A stretch of DNA of 64,000 nt from Flaccisagitta enflata (GCA_965153355.1 OZ231128.1:6324001-6388000); one strand, 5' to 3'; shown: positions 47,420 through 58,407, counted from the first letter of the stretch. Notes: generated from the sequence alone by a model not told the origin. A program made the numbers and translations.

Positions 47420-47836
47420 TTTAAACAAAAAAAAAAAAAAAAAAAAAAAATTTAAATTTTTAAAAAAAAATTTTCAAAAAATTTTCAAAAAAATTTTCAA
47501 AAAAATTTTTTAAAAAATTTTCAAAACAATTTTTAAAAAAATTTTCAAAAAATTTTCAAAAAAAATTTTCAAAAAAATTTTTCAAAAAAATTTAGTAGTC
47601 GAGGATGATAACAGTAGTTGAGGATGATGACAGTAGTTGAGGATGATGACAGTAGTTGAGGATGATGACAGTAGTTGAGGATGATGACAGTAGTTGAAGA
47701 GGATGACAGTAGTTGAAGATGATGACAGTAGTTGAAGATGATGACAGTAGTTGAAGATGATGACAGTAGTTGAAGATGATGGCAGTAGTTGAAGATGATG
47801 ACAGTAGTTGAAGATGATGCCAGTAGTTGAAGATGA
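47420..47836. repeat. A/T-rich array followed by a 19-bp minisatellite
   Basis: 47420-47590 consists of (A)n and 'aaaaattttcaaaaa' units. 47600-47836 has ~12 direct copies of the 19-mer CAGTAGTTGAGGATGATGA (GGA/AGA variants). The 19-bp period rotates the frame, so the long minus-strand frames of alternating SSSTTVI / NYCHHLQLL are artefacts. Confidence 0.92.
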
Positions 47837-47929
47837 ATCTTGAAATCCATGATGGCAAACCTAAAGAAAAATCAGAATGTAATAAATGAGCAAGTAAAAG
47901 AATTCATCAACTCCAATCTTCTATATAAA

Positions 47930-48490
47930 TCGCCTGAGTCCTGGTAACATATTACTACATTAATAAGCTAATATCTTATAAACCAGACTTCAGATTTAAT
48001 TCGAATTTTGCAGGGGCAGTTCAATTAATATCCTTTACTTGTATACCAAATTAAAAAAGAATTCACATAACTTTGCTACCCTTTGCCTATATAAACTGCT
48101 TAAGTCATAGTAACATATTACTACATAAATAAGCTAATATCTCATAAAACAGACTTCAGATTTAATTCGAATATTGCAGGCGTTGTTTATTTACTACCCT
48201 TTACTTGTGTACCAAATAAGAAAAAAATTCACATACCTTTACTGTCCTTTGCCTATGTAAATTACCTAAGTCCTTGCAACATACTACTACATAAATAAGC
48301 TAATATCTCATAAACCAGACTTCAGATTTAAATCGAATTTTGCAGGGGTTGTTTATTTAGTACCCTTTACTTGTATACCAAATTTCAAAAAAATTCACAT
48401 AGGTTTACTACCCTTTACTTATGTGACATGTGCAACAATTTATCCTATGTAAATTGTCAAGTCCAGTAAAATATTACTACAAAAATAATA
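47930..48490. repeat. ~166-bp tandem repeat, about 3.3 copies
   Basis: 'taacatattactac' or close variants at 47945, 48111, 48278 and 48470. Units share 'aaaccagacttcagattta' and 'taccctttacttgt'. An inverted partial unit follows at 48490-48540 ('gacaaagggtagtaaaag'). Confidence 0.85.
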
Positions 48491-48830
48491 GACAAAGGGT
48501 AGTAAAAGTTAATGAATTTTTCTGAAAATTGGTACACAAGCTACCATTGACATAAAAATAACACTGGTAAAGTTTCATGAACTTCTGAAGTCTGGTTCAA
48601 AAAATATGAGAAGGTTTTAAACGCCAAACAAACAAACAGACTACACGATCAGGTCCATCACATAGTCACCGACGAAAACTTTTCGTCGGGGACAAAAAAG
48701 TTCCGTACATGACAAGTAAGCGTTGAATCACAGTAAGTCACGGAAGAAGTCACGGAAGTAATTGATTGTATTCAGTTCACTCTCTTCATTTAAGAAGAGG
48801 GGTCAAGTGGGTGGATGTAAAGGGAAACAA

Positions 48831-48835
<5 letters not shown>

Positions 48836-48914
<79 letters not shown>

Positions 48915-49010
48915 AAGAGAGAGAGAGACAAAGAGAGAGAGAGACAGACAGAAAAAGAAAGAGAAAAAGAGAGACGGACGGAAAAAGAGAGAGAGAGAAG
49001 GGGAGTTATA
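48836..49010. repeat. (GA)n microsatellite
   Basis: Pure GA 48836-48911 followed by GACA/GAAA variants to ~49035. On the catenin sense strand it is (CT)n, about 240 bp downstream of the stop codon. Confidence 0.95.
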
Positions 49011-49247
49011 GATAGACAGACAGACAGACAGAGGAATAAAGAGAGAGGACTAGAAATGGTAAACTTGTAAAGTGTAAGCGTAACAATGGAAGACGCGTTG
49101 ATGTTAAATAACAGAGGAAATGGAGCAATACGAGGAGGATGGGAAGAATGAGGAAAGAGATTGAGGCGGGGCCAGAGATTAGTAGGATGGGAAGGAAGGG
49201 AAGGATGAGAAGGAGGAGGATGAGGATGAGGATGCTGGAATAGTCCA

Positions 49248-49325
49248 TCAGACGGAAGTTTCTCCAGTGTCGGCATTTCCTTTGGGCGCCGTGGAAGATC
49301 CGCCTTTAATCTCTATGTCAACATC
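49248..49325 (-). CDS. Delta-catenin, last coding exon with PDZ ligand
   Basis: After a textbook acceptor (tgctttttttttcag) 25 codons run phase 0 to TGA: DVDIEIKGG...GETSV. The C-terminal ETSV fits the class I PDZ ligand (S/T-x-hydrophobic). Vertebrate delta-catenin, ARVCF and p0071 end in DSWV, also class I; p120 itself and plakophilins 1-3 do not. This supports assignment to the delta-catenin/ARVCF/p0071 side of the family or to an ancestral single-copy member. The upstream exon (50620-50734) ends phase 0 as required. The sequence itself is not conserved enough to confirm beyond position, phase and motif. Confidence 0.72.
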   Translation of the reverse strand, partial: DVDIEIKGGSSTAPKGNADTGETSV

Positions 49326-49486
49326 CTGAAAAAAAAAGCAAAGTACAGTGCAGTCAGTATAGTACAGTCACACCCCCATGCCCCAAAGTACAGTGCAGTC
49401 AAACCCCGCCAAAAGGCATCCAAGAGTAGTAGAAATTCCCTCATAATGTTGGTCCATTGGTATCCGCTGTTGTGTGACATACACTT

Positions 49487-49613
49487 TTTTTAGGTGCGAC
49501 AAAGCACCTCTATAACTGGCTGTGTCCGTCGGTTGGTTGGTTGGTTGGTCTGTCTGTAACGCATTCTTTCGACGATCCACACGTCGCACCTTATTGGCCT
49601 ACTTGGCCTTGTT
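49487..49613 (-). mobile_element. Helentron-like element, subfamily B (in catenin intron)
   Basis: Complete reversed copy, TTTTTAGGTGCGACAAAGCACC to GCCTACTTGGCCTTGTT, core GTCGGTTGGTTGGTTGG. It lies in the last intron of the catenin gene, antisense-neutral with no frame. Confidence 0.62.
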
Positions 49614-50291
49614 TTTATAAGAGACCAGTTTATAAGAGACATCAGCCTGAGATTTGCCAAAATTTTAAGAACATAATAAGAGATTACCCAGGCTGAGATT
49701 CAGCTTCGGCCATTTTCAAAAACAATTTTATCCTAGTTTCTTATCTAAAAAATGAATTTAATTAAAATTTTACAGAAATATAGGTTGTTTATCTTTAAAA
49801 ATAACTTCTTTTCTTAGTTTGCCTATGAAATCAGGCATTATATTAAAAAAAATATAATAATTATCGAGTTGAAGATACAACTGCTCTAAATAAGGTATTT
49901 TTATACAATTTAGACATTCATGAACATCGAACAGATTAAGAACACTATAAGAAAATTTCAGGCTGAAAACAGACCAAAATTTAAAAACACCCAGGCTGAT
50001 TTCAAAAAAGCTGTCTCTTATATAAAAAAAAGTGTAGTCCCTTGATTAGTTTCACTCGAGGATGGTCAATGGGCTTTGGGTCTGCCGGCGAGAACACGTT
50101 AAGAGATTGTATACACCAAAACCACCATTACATGTTTACACGCGTGACAGGCGTGTATATAGTGGGGGGGGGGGGGATAAAACCAAAGGGTTTGAAGATG
50201 CGGAAAAAAATAAAAAGTTTGAAAAAAAGAAACCTTTTGAAGATTTAGGTAGTACCATAAGGTAAAATTTGATTACTGCAATACAATTATG

Positions 50292-50505
50292 CAAGGCCGG
50301 ATACACGGCTACCCCAGTCGCGTGCGGGTGGGCAAGGGCTGTTTTTGAGGTCACTTGATCATTTGGGCAGGAGCATTGAGGCCAAAGACCGCAAAAAAAA
50401 ACAAAAAAAGTTATGTCCGACAGACCGACGGACGGACGGACCAACGGACGGACGGACGGACGGACCGACAAAGCAGGGTGTAGAGTCGCGTAGCACGCGA
50501 ATAAA
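50292..50505 (+). mobile_element. Helentron-like element, subfamily A (in catenin intron)
   Basis: CAAGGCCGGATACACGGCTACC head, GTCGCGTGCGGGTG subterminal word, core of CCGACGGACGGACGG, tail AGAGTCGCGTAGCACGCGAATAAA; the last stem base pair is mutated (CGAA). Confidence 0.6.
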
Positions 50506-50619
50506 CAATCTATGAAATGCTGTTTTATTGGTTAGAGGGGAAGAAAATTGTAGATTTTGTTACAGATTAGAAAGCCGCTGAATTATACGCATCCCTGCAT
50601 GCATATTGACTGAACCAAC

Positions 50620-50734
50620 CTGCTTGGCTCTCTTTTTCCTTGCTTTTTTGAGAGTGGCATCATCTGATTGAGAGGGTTTGTTTTGTCTGAAGAGAGTGTC
50701 GTTTCGCTGATTAAACGCCGAATCTTCCGGGGTC
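50620..50734 (-). CDS. Delta-catenin, penultimate coding exon
   Basis: Acceptor ggtcttgttttttgtag, donor AAGCAG|GTTGG. Incoming phase 2 and outgoing phase 0 fit both neighbours. It encodes TPEDSAFNQRNDTLFRQN... and a basic run LKKARKKRAKQ, which could act as a nuclear-localisation or membrane-binding patch (inference). The region corresponds to the variable tail after the armadillo domain in this family. Confidence 0.72.
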
Positions 50735-50759
50735 CTACAAAAAACAAGACCAAAAAATG

Positions 50760-51480
50760 TCCAATAGATGCGTCCTCTTTAGATGTAAGATATTAAGATA
50801 CAAATTATTAAGATATAAAGATATTAGGATATGATTATAAGAAGATATAAAGATATTGAGATAAAGAGAAAAAGAGAAAAATTTAAACTGAGTGCTCCCT
50901 CACCCCCCTCCTTACTCTCCCCCCATGCCTCCTCCCCCCCACGCCTCCCCTTCCCCCCCCCCCACGCCTCCCCTTCCCCCCACACCTCCCCACTCCTCCC
51001 CATCCCTCCTCGCCAACCCCCACGCCTCCCCACCCCCCACCTCCTCCCCACGAAGAGACATGAAGAGACATGAGAAAACGAGAGGGGACATGAAGAGACA
51101 TGAAGAGACATAAGAGACATAAGAGACATTAGAGACATAAGAGACATATGGGACATAAGAAACATAAAAGACATAAGTGAAATAAGAGATACAAGACATA
51201 TAGGAGCCATAAGAGACAAAAGAGACGAAAAACACATAAGGGACATACAAGAGACAAAAGAGATGAAAGAGACGAGAGAGACAAGAGAGACATAAGAGAC
51301 ATAGGAGACATATAGGAGCCGTGAGAGACAAAAGAGACAAAAGAGGCGAAGGAGACATAAGAAATATCAGAGAGAAGAAGAGACATGAAGAGACATACAG
51401 TGAAATGATTAGAAAACCCTAAAATTCGAATTTCAAAAATTTCGCGTTCCGGACCGACCAAGGGACACACCCTCTTATAG
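50760..51480. repeat. C-rich block and AGAGACATA array (catenin intron)
   Basis: 50897-51050 is (C)n/CCTCCCCA-rich; 51050-51385 is an irregular array of AAGAGACAT / AGAGACATA units. Neither contains a plausible exon. 51440-51497 holds an AGATGCG-class Helentron-like tail. Confidence 0.8.
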
Positions 51481-51504
51481 AGATGCGAGGATGCAGCTAA
51501 AAAA

Positions 51505-52026
51505 AACAGGTCGCCCAAGGGCAATATGTGGTCAGCGATACCCGTTGCCCTGCTTTGCGTGATTGTGAAATGGAGTGAGAGGAAGCAGGGCAGCGGCCCC
51601 GAAGGGGACGAAGTCCTGTAGAACACAGGGGGACTTTCGTTCGTCATTCCGTCCGTCCGTCCATCCATCCGTCCGTTCCCCCCAGGCCCTCTCAGGCCTG
51701 AAATCTGCCCTTTCAGGCCTGAAATTTACCCTCTCAGACCTGAAATCTGCCCTCTCAGGCCCTGAATCTGTGAGAGCAGATTTCAGGCCTGAGAGGACAG
51801 ATTTCAGGCCTGGGAGGGCAGATTTAAGGCCTGAGAGGGCAGATTCAAGGCCTGAGAGGCAGATTTCAGGCCTGAGAGGGTAAATTTCAGGCCTGAAAGG
51901 GCAGATTTCAGGCCTGAGAGGGCCTGGGGGGGACGAACGGACGAACGGACGGACGAACGGAATGACGAACGAAAGTCCCCCTGTGTTCTACAGGACTTCG
52001 TCCCCTTCGGGGCCGCTGCCCAAAAA
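51505..52026 (+). mobile_element. Palindromic array cassette, subfamily C (in catenin intron)
   Basis: Head AACAGGTCGCCCAAGGGC, arms GGCAGCGGCCCCGAAGGGGA / inverted ending CGGGGCCGCTGCCCAAAAA, GTCC and GAACGGAC runs, and ~10 units of GGCCTGAGAGGGCAGATTTCA. The first four units are inverted. The cleanest example of the cassette in the window. Confidence 0.7.
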
Positions 52027-52350
52027 GTTGATATCAGCGCGTTGACTGAAATACAACGAAAATCACAACGATTTGCACCTTCTGTATTCTACAACGAAAA
52101 TCACAACGATTTGCACCTTCTATATTCTACAAAGCACATTTTAGAAAAAAGCACACTCTTTTTGTAAGCTTTTGTAAGCTTACGTACTGTCAGGAATACA
52201 GAGCCTCACATCCGGAAAACTTTTTTTCCCGTCCCGAACTTGATAGTCTGCTTTTATTTTTTTTGTGATACCTGTAAAGTAATGTCTTAATCAAAGTACG
52301 ATTCATTCATTCATTCATTCATTCATTCATTCATTCATTGTTTCGCTTAC

Positions 52351-52642
52351 TTTGCAACTTCGAGTGACGTGACGTGGAAATCTTGTTGAGTGTAACCCAA
52401 ATTCTTGTAGGTTTTATGAAGCGATTTTATCAACCATAGTCTTCTTAATACCTGCCAATAAACAGTTATGGGTGCACCATAGAGGAAATGCGCGATTTTA
52501 GCGTCTTTTTTCATTAAATCAAATCGAGGTTCAATTTTTTTTCTTAGAAAATAAAAGATATATCTCAGACAAGCATTTAGGCTCCTTTTTCCACTCCTAC
52601 AAGCACTGAATGTGATTCCCCAAGACTTCCTAGGCAGATCAG
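52351..52642 (-). CDS. Delta-catenin, exon for the last armadillo helices
   Basis: Acceptor ccacctgtttcaagttttcag, incoming phase 1, outgoing phase 2 at GCAAA|GTAAGC. The end QVLRRLWLIKSLHKTYKNLG + YTQQDFHV matches the family's final armadillo segment (VLQTIWGYKELRK... WKKSDFQV in vertebrates), and DLPRKSWGITFSACRSGKRS matches the preceding helix. Between them lie ~45 extra residues rich in aromatic and basic residues. If the donor is not used, AAG is followed directly by TAA, so intron retention would end the protein here without the PDZ ligand. No internal intron with good sites was found for the extra segment. Confidence 0.7.
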
Positions 52643-52849
52643 CTGAAAACTTGAAACAGGTGGATATGATGCCCTTTTTTTTTAGCATAAGAAAAGAAAG
52701 AAAAAAGGTAACCAGTAACTCCACCAACCTTTTTTTAGGTAACATGTACCCAGGCAAGTGATTTAGGGGGAAAGGAGAAAAATAGGCGCTGTTATTTAGG
52801 TTTTGTAGGATAAGATGTGGATGACACTGTTTTTTACACATTTTCAACG

Positions 52850-53760
52850 TCAGATAAACACTCTGATTTAACAGGGCCCAAGTTAACTTTCACTCAAACC
52901 TTTTGTATCTTATCCAAACTTAGGGTCTTTAGACTACACTTTTTTTTTCTTTATAAGAACCTAGTTTATAAGAACATCAAGGCTTCGAATGGCCCCAAAA
53001 TTAAGAACATTTTAAGAACGTACGAAGGCTTCAAATCTTGAGAAAAAATTTTCGCTTAAAGTAATATTCAAAGAACATTAACAAAACACAAACATTTTAG
53101 TATAATTAGGACAAATTTTTTAATTTCTAAGATAAATACAAAAAAAATATCCTCAAGACACTGTTTAGCATTTATTTTAATAGTATTCAATAGAAATATA
53201 ATTAATATAATGAAATAATAGTATAATATAAGGTTCTTTATAGTTTATATAGTATTTTAGATTAAGAACGCTCTAAGAACGTTGAAGGCTTCATTTGCCC
53301 TCGAAAATAAGAACATGAAGCCTTCGAAAAAAAATGACGTTCTTATAAAAAAAAATTGTAGTATCAACCTGGTTCCATGCTAGAGAATTGACAAAAGAGC
53401 CGCGTATTCCCCTTCAAATGCAAAGGGGTACAATATGCGCAAAATTTCTCTGAAGTGCACTATTATAAATAGCAGTTGGTACAAACAGCGCTTTTCCTCC
53501 ACGACAGTTTCTATCTAGATATATAAAGTAAATCCTGTAGAGAATCAGTTGATTTTGAATGATAAGGACATACTGACAAAGACGCAAACAAGTTGAACAT
53601 GCTGCCATCAATTTTCGTTAAATCTTTCATACACCTCTCGTTAATTCTATTGATATCTTAACAGCGCTACACCATCCATTCCTATATCATTGATGTCTTG
53701 CCAGCGCTGCCATCTTGAGTTTCTTTTCTGTATATTTTTCTTTAGTTTTCGACATCGTGA
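52850..53760. other. Catenin intron, AT-rich
   Basis: Contains a loose inverted repeat (52950-53040 'ataagaacatcaaggcttcg' against 53270-53340 'cgaaggcttc'-type words: 'gaacatgaagccttcgaaaa'). No exon seen on either strand. Confidence 0.4.
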
Positions 53761-53763
53761 TCA

Positions 53764-54070
53764 CTCTATTTAGTTGCGTGAAACGCGACTCTACACCCCG
53801 CTTTGTCGGTCCGTCCGTCGTTCTGTCGGTCCGTCCGTCCGTCGGTCCTTCCCACTTGACGTTTAAAACGCTCAAAACGGCCAATTATGCCGTCTTACTC
53901 CATTCCTATCACCTCTCATGCCTTAATACACCAATTTTGATTCTATTCATTCATTCATTCATTCATTCATTCATTCATTCATTCATTCGTTTATTTATTC
54001 ATTCATTCATTCATTCATTCATTCATTCATTCATTCATTCACAAACTCTTAATCAAGCGAGGCGCACTTC
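53764..54070. repeat. Helentron-like tail/core and (ATTC)n array
   Basis: 53764-53890: AGTTGCGTGAAACGCGACT hairpin, GTCGGTCCGTCCGTCG core. 53943-54042: ~100 bp of (ATTC)n. The head 'cataacttggtcttgttc' at ~54075-54093 may close the element. Confidence 0.55.
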
Positions 54071-54335
54071 TTGGCCATAACTTGGTCTTGTTCATCAAAA
54101 GCTTACCAGTGCTGCCATCTTGAGTGTCTTTTCTGTATATTTTCCTTTTGTTTTGGTCATCGCGATCGTTCTCTCCAATCCGTCTTTGGCGATGAATTCT
54201 TGACTAGCGGCTGTGGGAGTGAAGTAGAATTTCCCAGTGTCTGTTCATGCATGTGTCTGGCATATCGCGCGGAATTTATCAGAGGCTCTGTCCGTCGGTC
54301 TGTCAGTATGTTTGTCTGTCGGTCACGCTCCAGTG

Positions 54336-55052
54336 AACAAGGCCAATAAGGTGCGACGTGTGGATCGTCGAACGAATGCGCTACAGACCGACCGACAGAC
54401 CGACAGACCGACCGACGGATACAGCCAGTTATAGAGGTGCTTTGTCACACCTAAAAATCGCAGAAAATGTTTGAAATCACTTTAAAAAAAATCATTTTGT
54501 ATGAATTCTTAAAATCCTCCGGAATTTTTAGGTGCGACAAAGCACCTCTATAACTGGCTGTGTCCGTCTGTTGGTTGGTCTGTTGGGTAACGCATTCGAT
54601 TGACGATCCACACCTTATTGGCCTACTTGGCCTTGTTTTTATATATAAGCCCTACAGCATAAACAGTGTACAGCCATGTCAATTTCTTCTTCAATGGTAA
54701 TAAAACTTATCCCCCAAAAATGTTGTGATGCAAGCATCATGTTTTTAGGTGCGACAAAGCACCTCTATAACTGGCTGTGTCCGTCTGTCGGTTGGTAACG
54801 CATTCGTTCGACGATCCACACGTCGCACCTATTGGCCTACTTGGCCTTGTTGTTGGAAAATAACAGATTTTCTTTCATTTCAGTAAACTTTCACTTATCT
54901 GTCTCCTTTTGAGTGTCTTTTTAGGTGCGACAAAGCACCTCTATAACTGGCTATGTCCGTCGGTCGGTCGGTTGGTTGGTTGGTCTGTCTGTGGGGTAAC
55001 GCATTCGTTCGACGATCCACACGTCGCACCTTATTGGCCTACTTGGCCTTGT
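54336..55052. mobile_element. Cluster of four subfamily B Helentron-like elements
   Basis: 54336-54456 (+), 54526-54636 (-), 54742-54851 (-), 54918-55052 (-). All retain the AGGTGC...GCACCT hairpin (one copy has ACACC) and GGCCTTGTT head; spacers are 65-105 bp of unrelated sequence, so these are separate insertions rather than a tandem array. Located in a catenin intron. Confidence 0.62.
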
Positions 55053-55084
55053 TATTCCGGATGTTTTATTTGAATATTAAAATC

Positions 55085-55332
55085 AAAGGTGCGTCTGCAT
55101 TCACCATATTATTTGGATAATTTATCTGGATATCAATATCCGGATATTCTACATAGTTAATTTACAAAATTTACTACGTGAAATATCCGGATACTAATAT
55201 TCAAATAAAATATCCGAATAAGCTGATTAATGCAGACACACCTTTGATTTTGTAAATTCACTATGTAGAATATCCAGATATTGATATCCAGATAAAATAT
55301 CCAAATAATATGGTGAATGCAGACGCACCTTT
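55085..55332. mobile_element. 248-bp MITE (AAGGTGCGTCTGCATT termini)
   Basis: Inverted ends AAGGTGCGTCTGCATTCACC match for ~85 bp; the middle contains a second, diverged inverted copy of the same motif (gcagacacacctttg). Flanks TTAAAATC / TTAAAATT suggest an 8-bp duplication. In a catenin intron. Confidence 0.7.
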
Positions 55333-55369
55333 TAAAATTGTCGTATCACCGTTATCTTTGTACTATCAC

Positions 55370-55610
55370 CTTTATTTTTGTGCACGACTTCGGCGATGGT
55401 TGAGAGAGAGGCGAAAATAGTTTCCTCCGCGTGATGGATCGTCGTCACCGTCGTCGACGTCGTGGCGGTGGCGGCGACGGTGGCGGCGGAGACCGGAAGT
55501 AGACTGGCGAGATTGCCGACGCCATATTTGCCGACGAGAGATCGATTCGTTTCGTCTCCCGCGATTAAATTGCGAAGAGCCCAAGTCATAGCGCAAACGG
55601 CACGCTCATC
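55370..55610 (-). CDS. Delta-catenin, armadillo exon (ALRNLIAGDETN)
   Basis: Acceptor acttgatattctccag, donor AAAG|GTGATA, phases 0 in and 1 out. DERAVCAMTWALRNLIAGDE then TNRSLVGKYGVGNLASLLP and EETIFASLSTIAEVVHKN align with the vertebrate segment ERVVKAASGALRNLAVDARN...LIGKHAIPNL...TVISILNTINEVI. The stretch ATVAATATTSTTVTT between them replaces the vertebrate loop and is encoded by a GC-rich repeat. Confidence 0.88.
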
Positions 55611-55789
55611 CTGGAGAATATCAAGTAGAGATTTAACTTTTTAAGTAGCTTTAAGGAGTTTCCCCGGATAAAATAAAGGTGGTGGAGTCTGGGTACAGCA
55701 CACTGGTAGCAAAAATGTCGTCGCTTCTTCTTAATAATCAATAATGGGTGAATGAATGAATGAATGGTTGAATGAATGAATGAATGTAC

Positions 55790-55864
55790 CTGTAGATTGA
55801 GTAAATCAACGATAATCGGTAGAGCCATCTTCCGTCGCACAACGGAACGAATTTCCACTGACGG
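55790..55864 (-). CDS. Delta-catenin, short 25-codon exon
   Basis: Acceptor is the end of a 500-bp purine-strand microsatellite, reading (CT)n-TTTAG on the sense strand; donor CTACAG|GTACAT. PSVEIRSVVRRKMALPIIVD matches RWTYGRYIRSALRQEKALSAIADLL of vertebrates. Phase 0 at both ends. Confidence 0.82.
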
Positions 55865-55866
55865 CT

Positions 55867-56378
<512 letters not shown>

Positions 56379-56449
56379 TTATTTCGTTATTTAACTATTT
56401 CGCAATTTTACTATTGCAAATAAGCTTATACAACCCTATGAGTATATAC

Positions 56450-56590
56450 CTTCCATGCGCATGCGCAAAGATTTTGAATAGCGCCCCCGGCTGCTGCGAG
56501 AGTTGTTGGATTAACACAATGGTCCAAAAGAGTCACGTACATCTGAATTGTGTCACTGTGCCACAAGAGGTCCACTCCGACAGGGTTTGA
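56450..56590 (-). CDS. Delta-catenin, armadillo exon (AGGAIQNLCA)
   Basis: Acceptor (CT)n-CCATCAG, donor TGGAAG|GTATAT, phase 0 both ends, 47 codons. SNPVGVDLLWHSDTIQMYVT followed by LLDHCVNPTTLAAAGGAIQNLCA matches vertebrate GYELLFQPEVVRIYISLL...ILEASAGAIQNLCAGRW without gaps over the core. Confidence 0.87.
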
Positions 56591-56592
56591 CT

Positions 56593-56596
<4 letters not shown>

Positions 56597-56668
<72 letters not shown>

Positions 56669-56686
56669 TAAAGAGAAAGAGAGAGC
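56597..56686. repeat. (GA)n microsatellite at a catenin splice acceptor
   Basis: Sense-strand (CT)n ending 7 bases before the exon boundary at 56590. Confidence 0.95.
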
Positions 56687-56903
56687 GGAGAAAGAAGAAT
56701 AAGGAAGGAAGATAGACAGATAGAATAGACAAAGTAAGTCTCTGTTAGGATCGGATCTACCATAAAAATAGCAACCCCTAACATTTCTCTAGTATTAAGA
56801 GGTTACGACAAATTTTGAATTTCAAGATTTAAAGACTGAATTTTACCTAACTTGGTGGCAAATATCCATGATAAATCATTAAAATCATAAGATTGGTATT
56901 CAC

Positions 56904-56968
56904 CTTTGAACACGAGTATTCGTCATCCTTCGTTTTCTTTTTCTTCTTTTCTTTTATGTCGTTTTTAC
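56904..56968 (-). CDS. Delta-catenin, basic linker exon
   Basis: Acceptor catgttgatgttttctattcag, donor TCAAAG|GTGAAT. Incoming phase 1, outgoing phase 0. It encodes KNDIKEKKKKKTKDDEYSCSK, the Lys-rich loop that interrupts the armadillo domain of this family (vertebrate KKGKDEWF region) and contributes to nuclear and phospholipid/GTPase interactions there. Recognised by position, phase and composition. Confidence 0.75.
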
Positions 56969-57099
56969 CTGAATAGAAAACATCAACATGTGGTTATCAC
57001 GAAAAAGTACGAGATATTATATTATCCAACTATTTAATCATTCGCTTTCATGAACTGTTTTTACTTCCTAGAGGAAGCTGTAAATCACGTTTTAGTTAT

Positions 57100-57355
57100 G
57101 ATGGAAGGAGAGCGTGTCCGTTGGTCCGTCCCGTTGTCGGTCCGAGATGTTTTTGTCTCCACCCTGCTTTGTCGGTTCGTCCGTCCATCAGTCGGCCCAT
57201 TCGTCCATCGGTCTGTCCGTCACACTTCACTTTTTTGGATTTTTTGCGGTCTTTGACCTCACTGTTCCTGCCCAAATGATCAAGTGACCTCAAATACAGC
57301 CCCTGCCCATCCGCACGCGACTGGGGTAGCCGTGTATCCGGCCTTGTTTTAATCA
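57100..57355 (-). mobile_element. Helentron-like element, subfamily A (in catenin intron)
   Basis: Head CGTGTATCCGGCCTTGTTTT at the right, 'cgcacgcgactggggtagcc', core GTCGGTTCGTCCGTCC. The hairpin at the left end is unclear (tttagttatgatggaaggag), so the tail is probably truncated. Confidence 0.5.
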
Positions 57356-57409
57356 TTACTGCGTAACCGCGCGTTATTGGCTTAAATGAACAATAATTGG
57401 CCAACTCAC

Positions 57410-57530
57410 TTGAAGCGACGTTTTCTTTTGATTTTTCTTTTTCGTCTTCTTGATCAAATTCTGCGCCATCTTTAATCTCCTGCGTGCGATATGACAAATT
57501 CCGCAATGCGCAAGCGCAGTTCTCCACCAC
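57410..57530 (-). CDS. Delta-catenin, armadillo exon (VENCACALRNLSYR)
   Basis: Acceptor gtattttgatgttgag, donor TCAA|GTGAGT, phase 0 in, 1 out. VVENCACALRNLSYRTQEI matches vertebrate LVENCVCLLRNLSYQVHREI, a signature of the family, followed by an acidic/Lys-rich linker. Confidence 0.9.
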
Positions 57531-57589
57531 CTCAACATCAAAATACAAATGCAACAACGTTACTCATTTCCCTTGGCCTTTATAGGGGT

Positions 57590-57860
57590 GAATACAGTTG
57601 AGCGGCCTTTGATTTCTTTCCCCCCCCCCCTGGTCTTTGATTTCCTTTCCCGCCCGTCATAAAATTGTTTGACTGTCTACCCCATAGAGTATAAATATAG
57701 TATAATTATGGTCAGAAAAGTCTAAAATAGTGTAGTAGTAATCATATACTATCTTTTGGTACTGTCTTTGATTTTCTTCCCCATCTCCAAAACCTTTTGA
57801 TTTTATCCATCCCCCAAGGGGAGGGGGGAGGAGAGGGGGAAACGCTCAACTATTATATTT
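57590..57860. repeat. Dispersed repeat with C/G homopolymers
   Basis: 'ggcctttgatttctttcccc' + C run on the left and 'ggggaggggggaggagaggg' + GAAACGCTCAAC on the right are inverted relatives. Similar blocks occur at 58800-59100, 5300-5600 and 50145-50180. Possibly a short foldback element; boundaries not certain. Confidence 0.5.
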
Positions 57861-58239
57861 GTTGTTTTTTTTTCATTGGACCTAGCAACCTTTTTTTCGT
57901 TTCTTTACACGTAAATGCGGTATAAAGAAAAACAAAGCTGAAAGTTGGAACTATTGTCATCGTTATATATCTTTTATCTCACCTTATTGTTTATGGGTTG
58001 ATCATGGTCATTTACATGTTTTTTGTCGTCCTCTTTGGAAGAGTGTAAGTTTGAATCCGCAATCGCGCTAAAATAAAAAAGTAAAAAAAAAGGTCCTTAT
58101 CAAAATGAAAAAAAAAAAGAAACCTTTTTATTAGTTAGCAACGGGCTGACTCCTGACTGCTACAAGGCCATAGCAAATCAGAGGATATACTTAAACAAAT
58201 ACAAATATCTGACCTCTGACAAATATCTGACCTCTTTAC

Positions 58240-58407
58240 TAATCTGACGAGCGATTCGATGAGTCCGTTCCAATCTCGGAGTCTCGTTCTGACTTTCGGA
58301 TCCCGGCCTCCGGTCGACGACACGTTCCGCAAAACACCCAAACAGTTCTTCAGGACTTCGTCGGATGTCGGCAACCCTGAAGGTGGCTGCGCGGGGTTTT
58401 CCAATGA
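58240..58407 (-). CDS. Delta-catenin, armadillo exon (NCLGVLRNVSS)
   Basis: Acceptor ggtcttgatcttcaccgccag, donor AGATTA|GTAAAG, phase 0 both ends. DEVLKNCLGVLRNVSSTGG then RLRDWNGLIESLVRL match vertebrate [38 protein letters not shown]. An alternative donor one helix later (AAGAG|GTCAGA) would change phase and break the join, so it was not used. Confidence 0.87.

Noticed and set aside
47569-47858. SSSTTVIIFNYCHHLQLL repeat protein
   Set aside because: A 19-bp period makes all three frames cycle into one another; it is a minisatellite artefact.
51129-51668. 179-residue frame with MSLMSLMSL-type repeats
   Set aside because: It spans the AGAGACATA array and a cassette arm in a catenin intron; low complexity and no domain.
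53414-53611. Minus-strand frame MMAACSTCLRLCQYVLIIQ
   Set aside because: It lies between catenin exons but has no similarity to the family and would break the phase chain.
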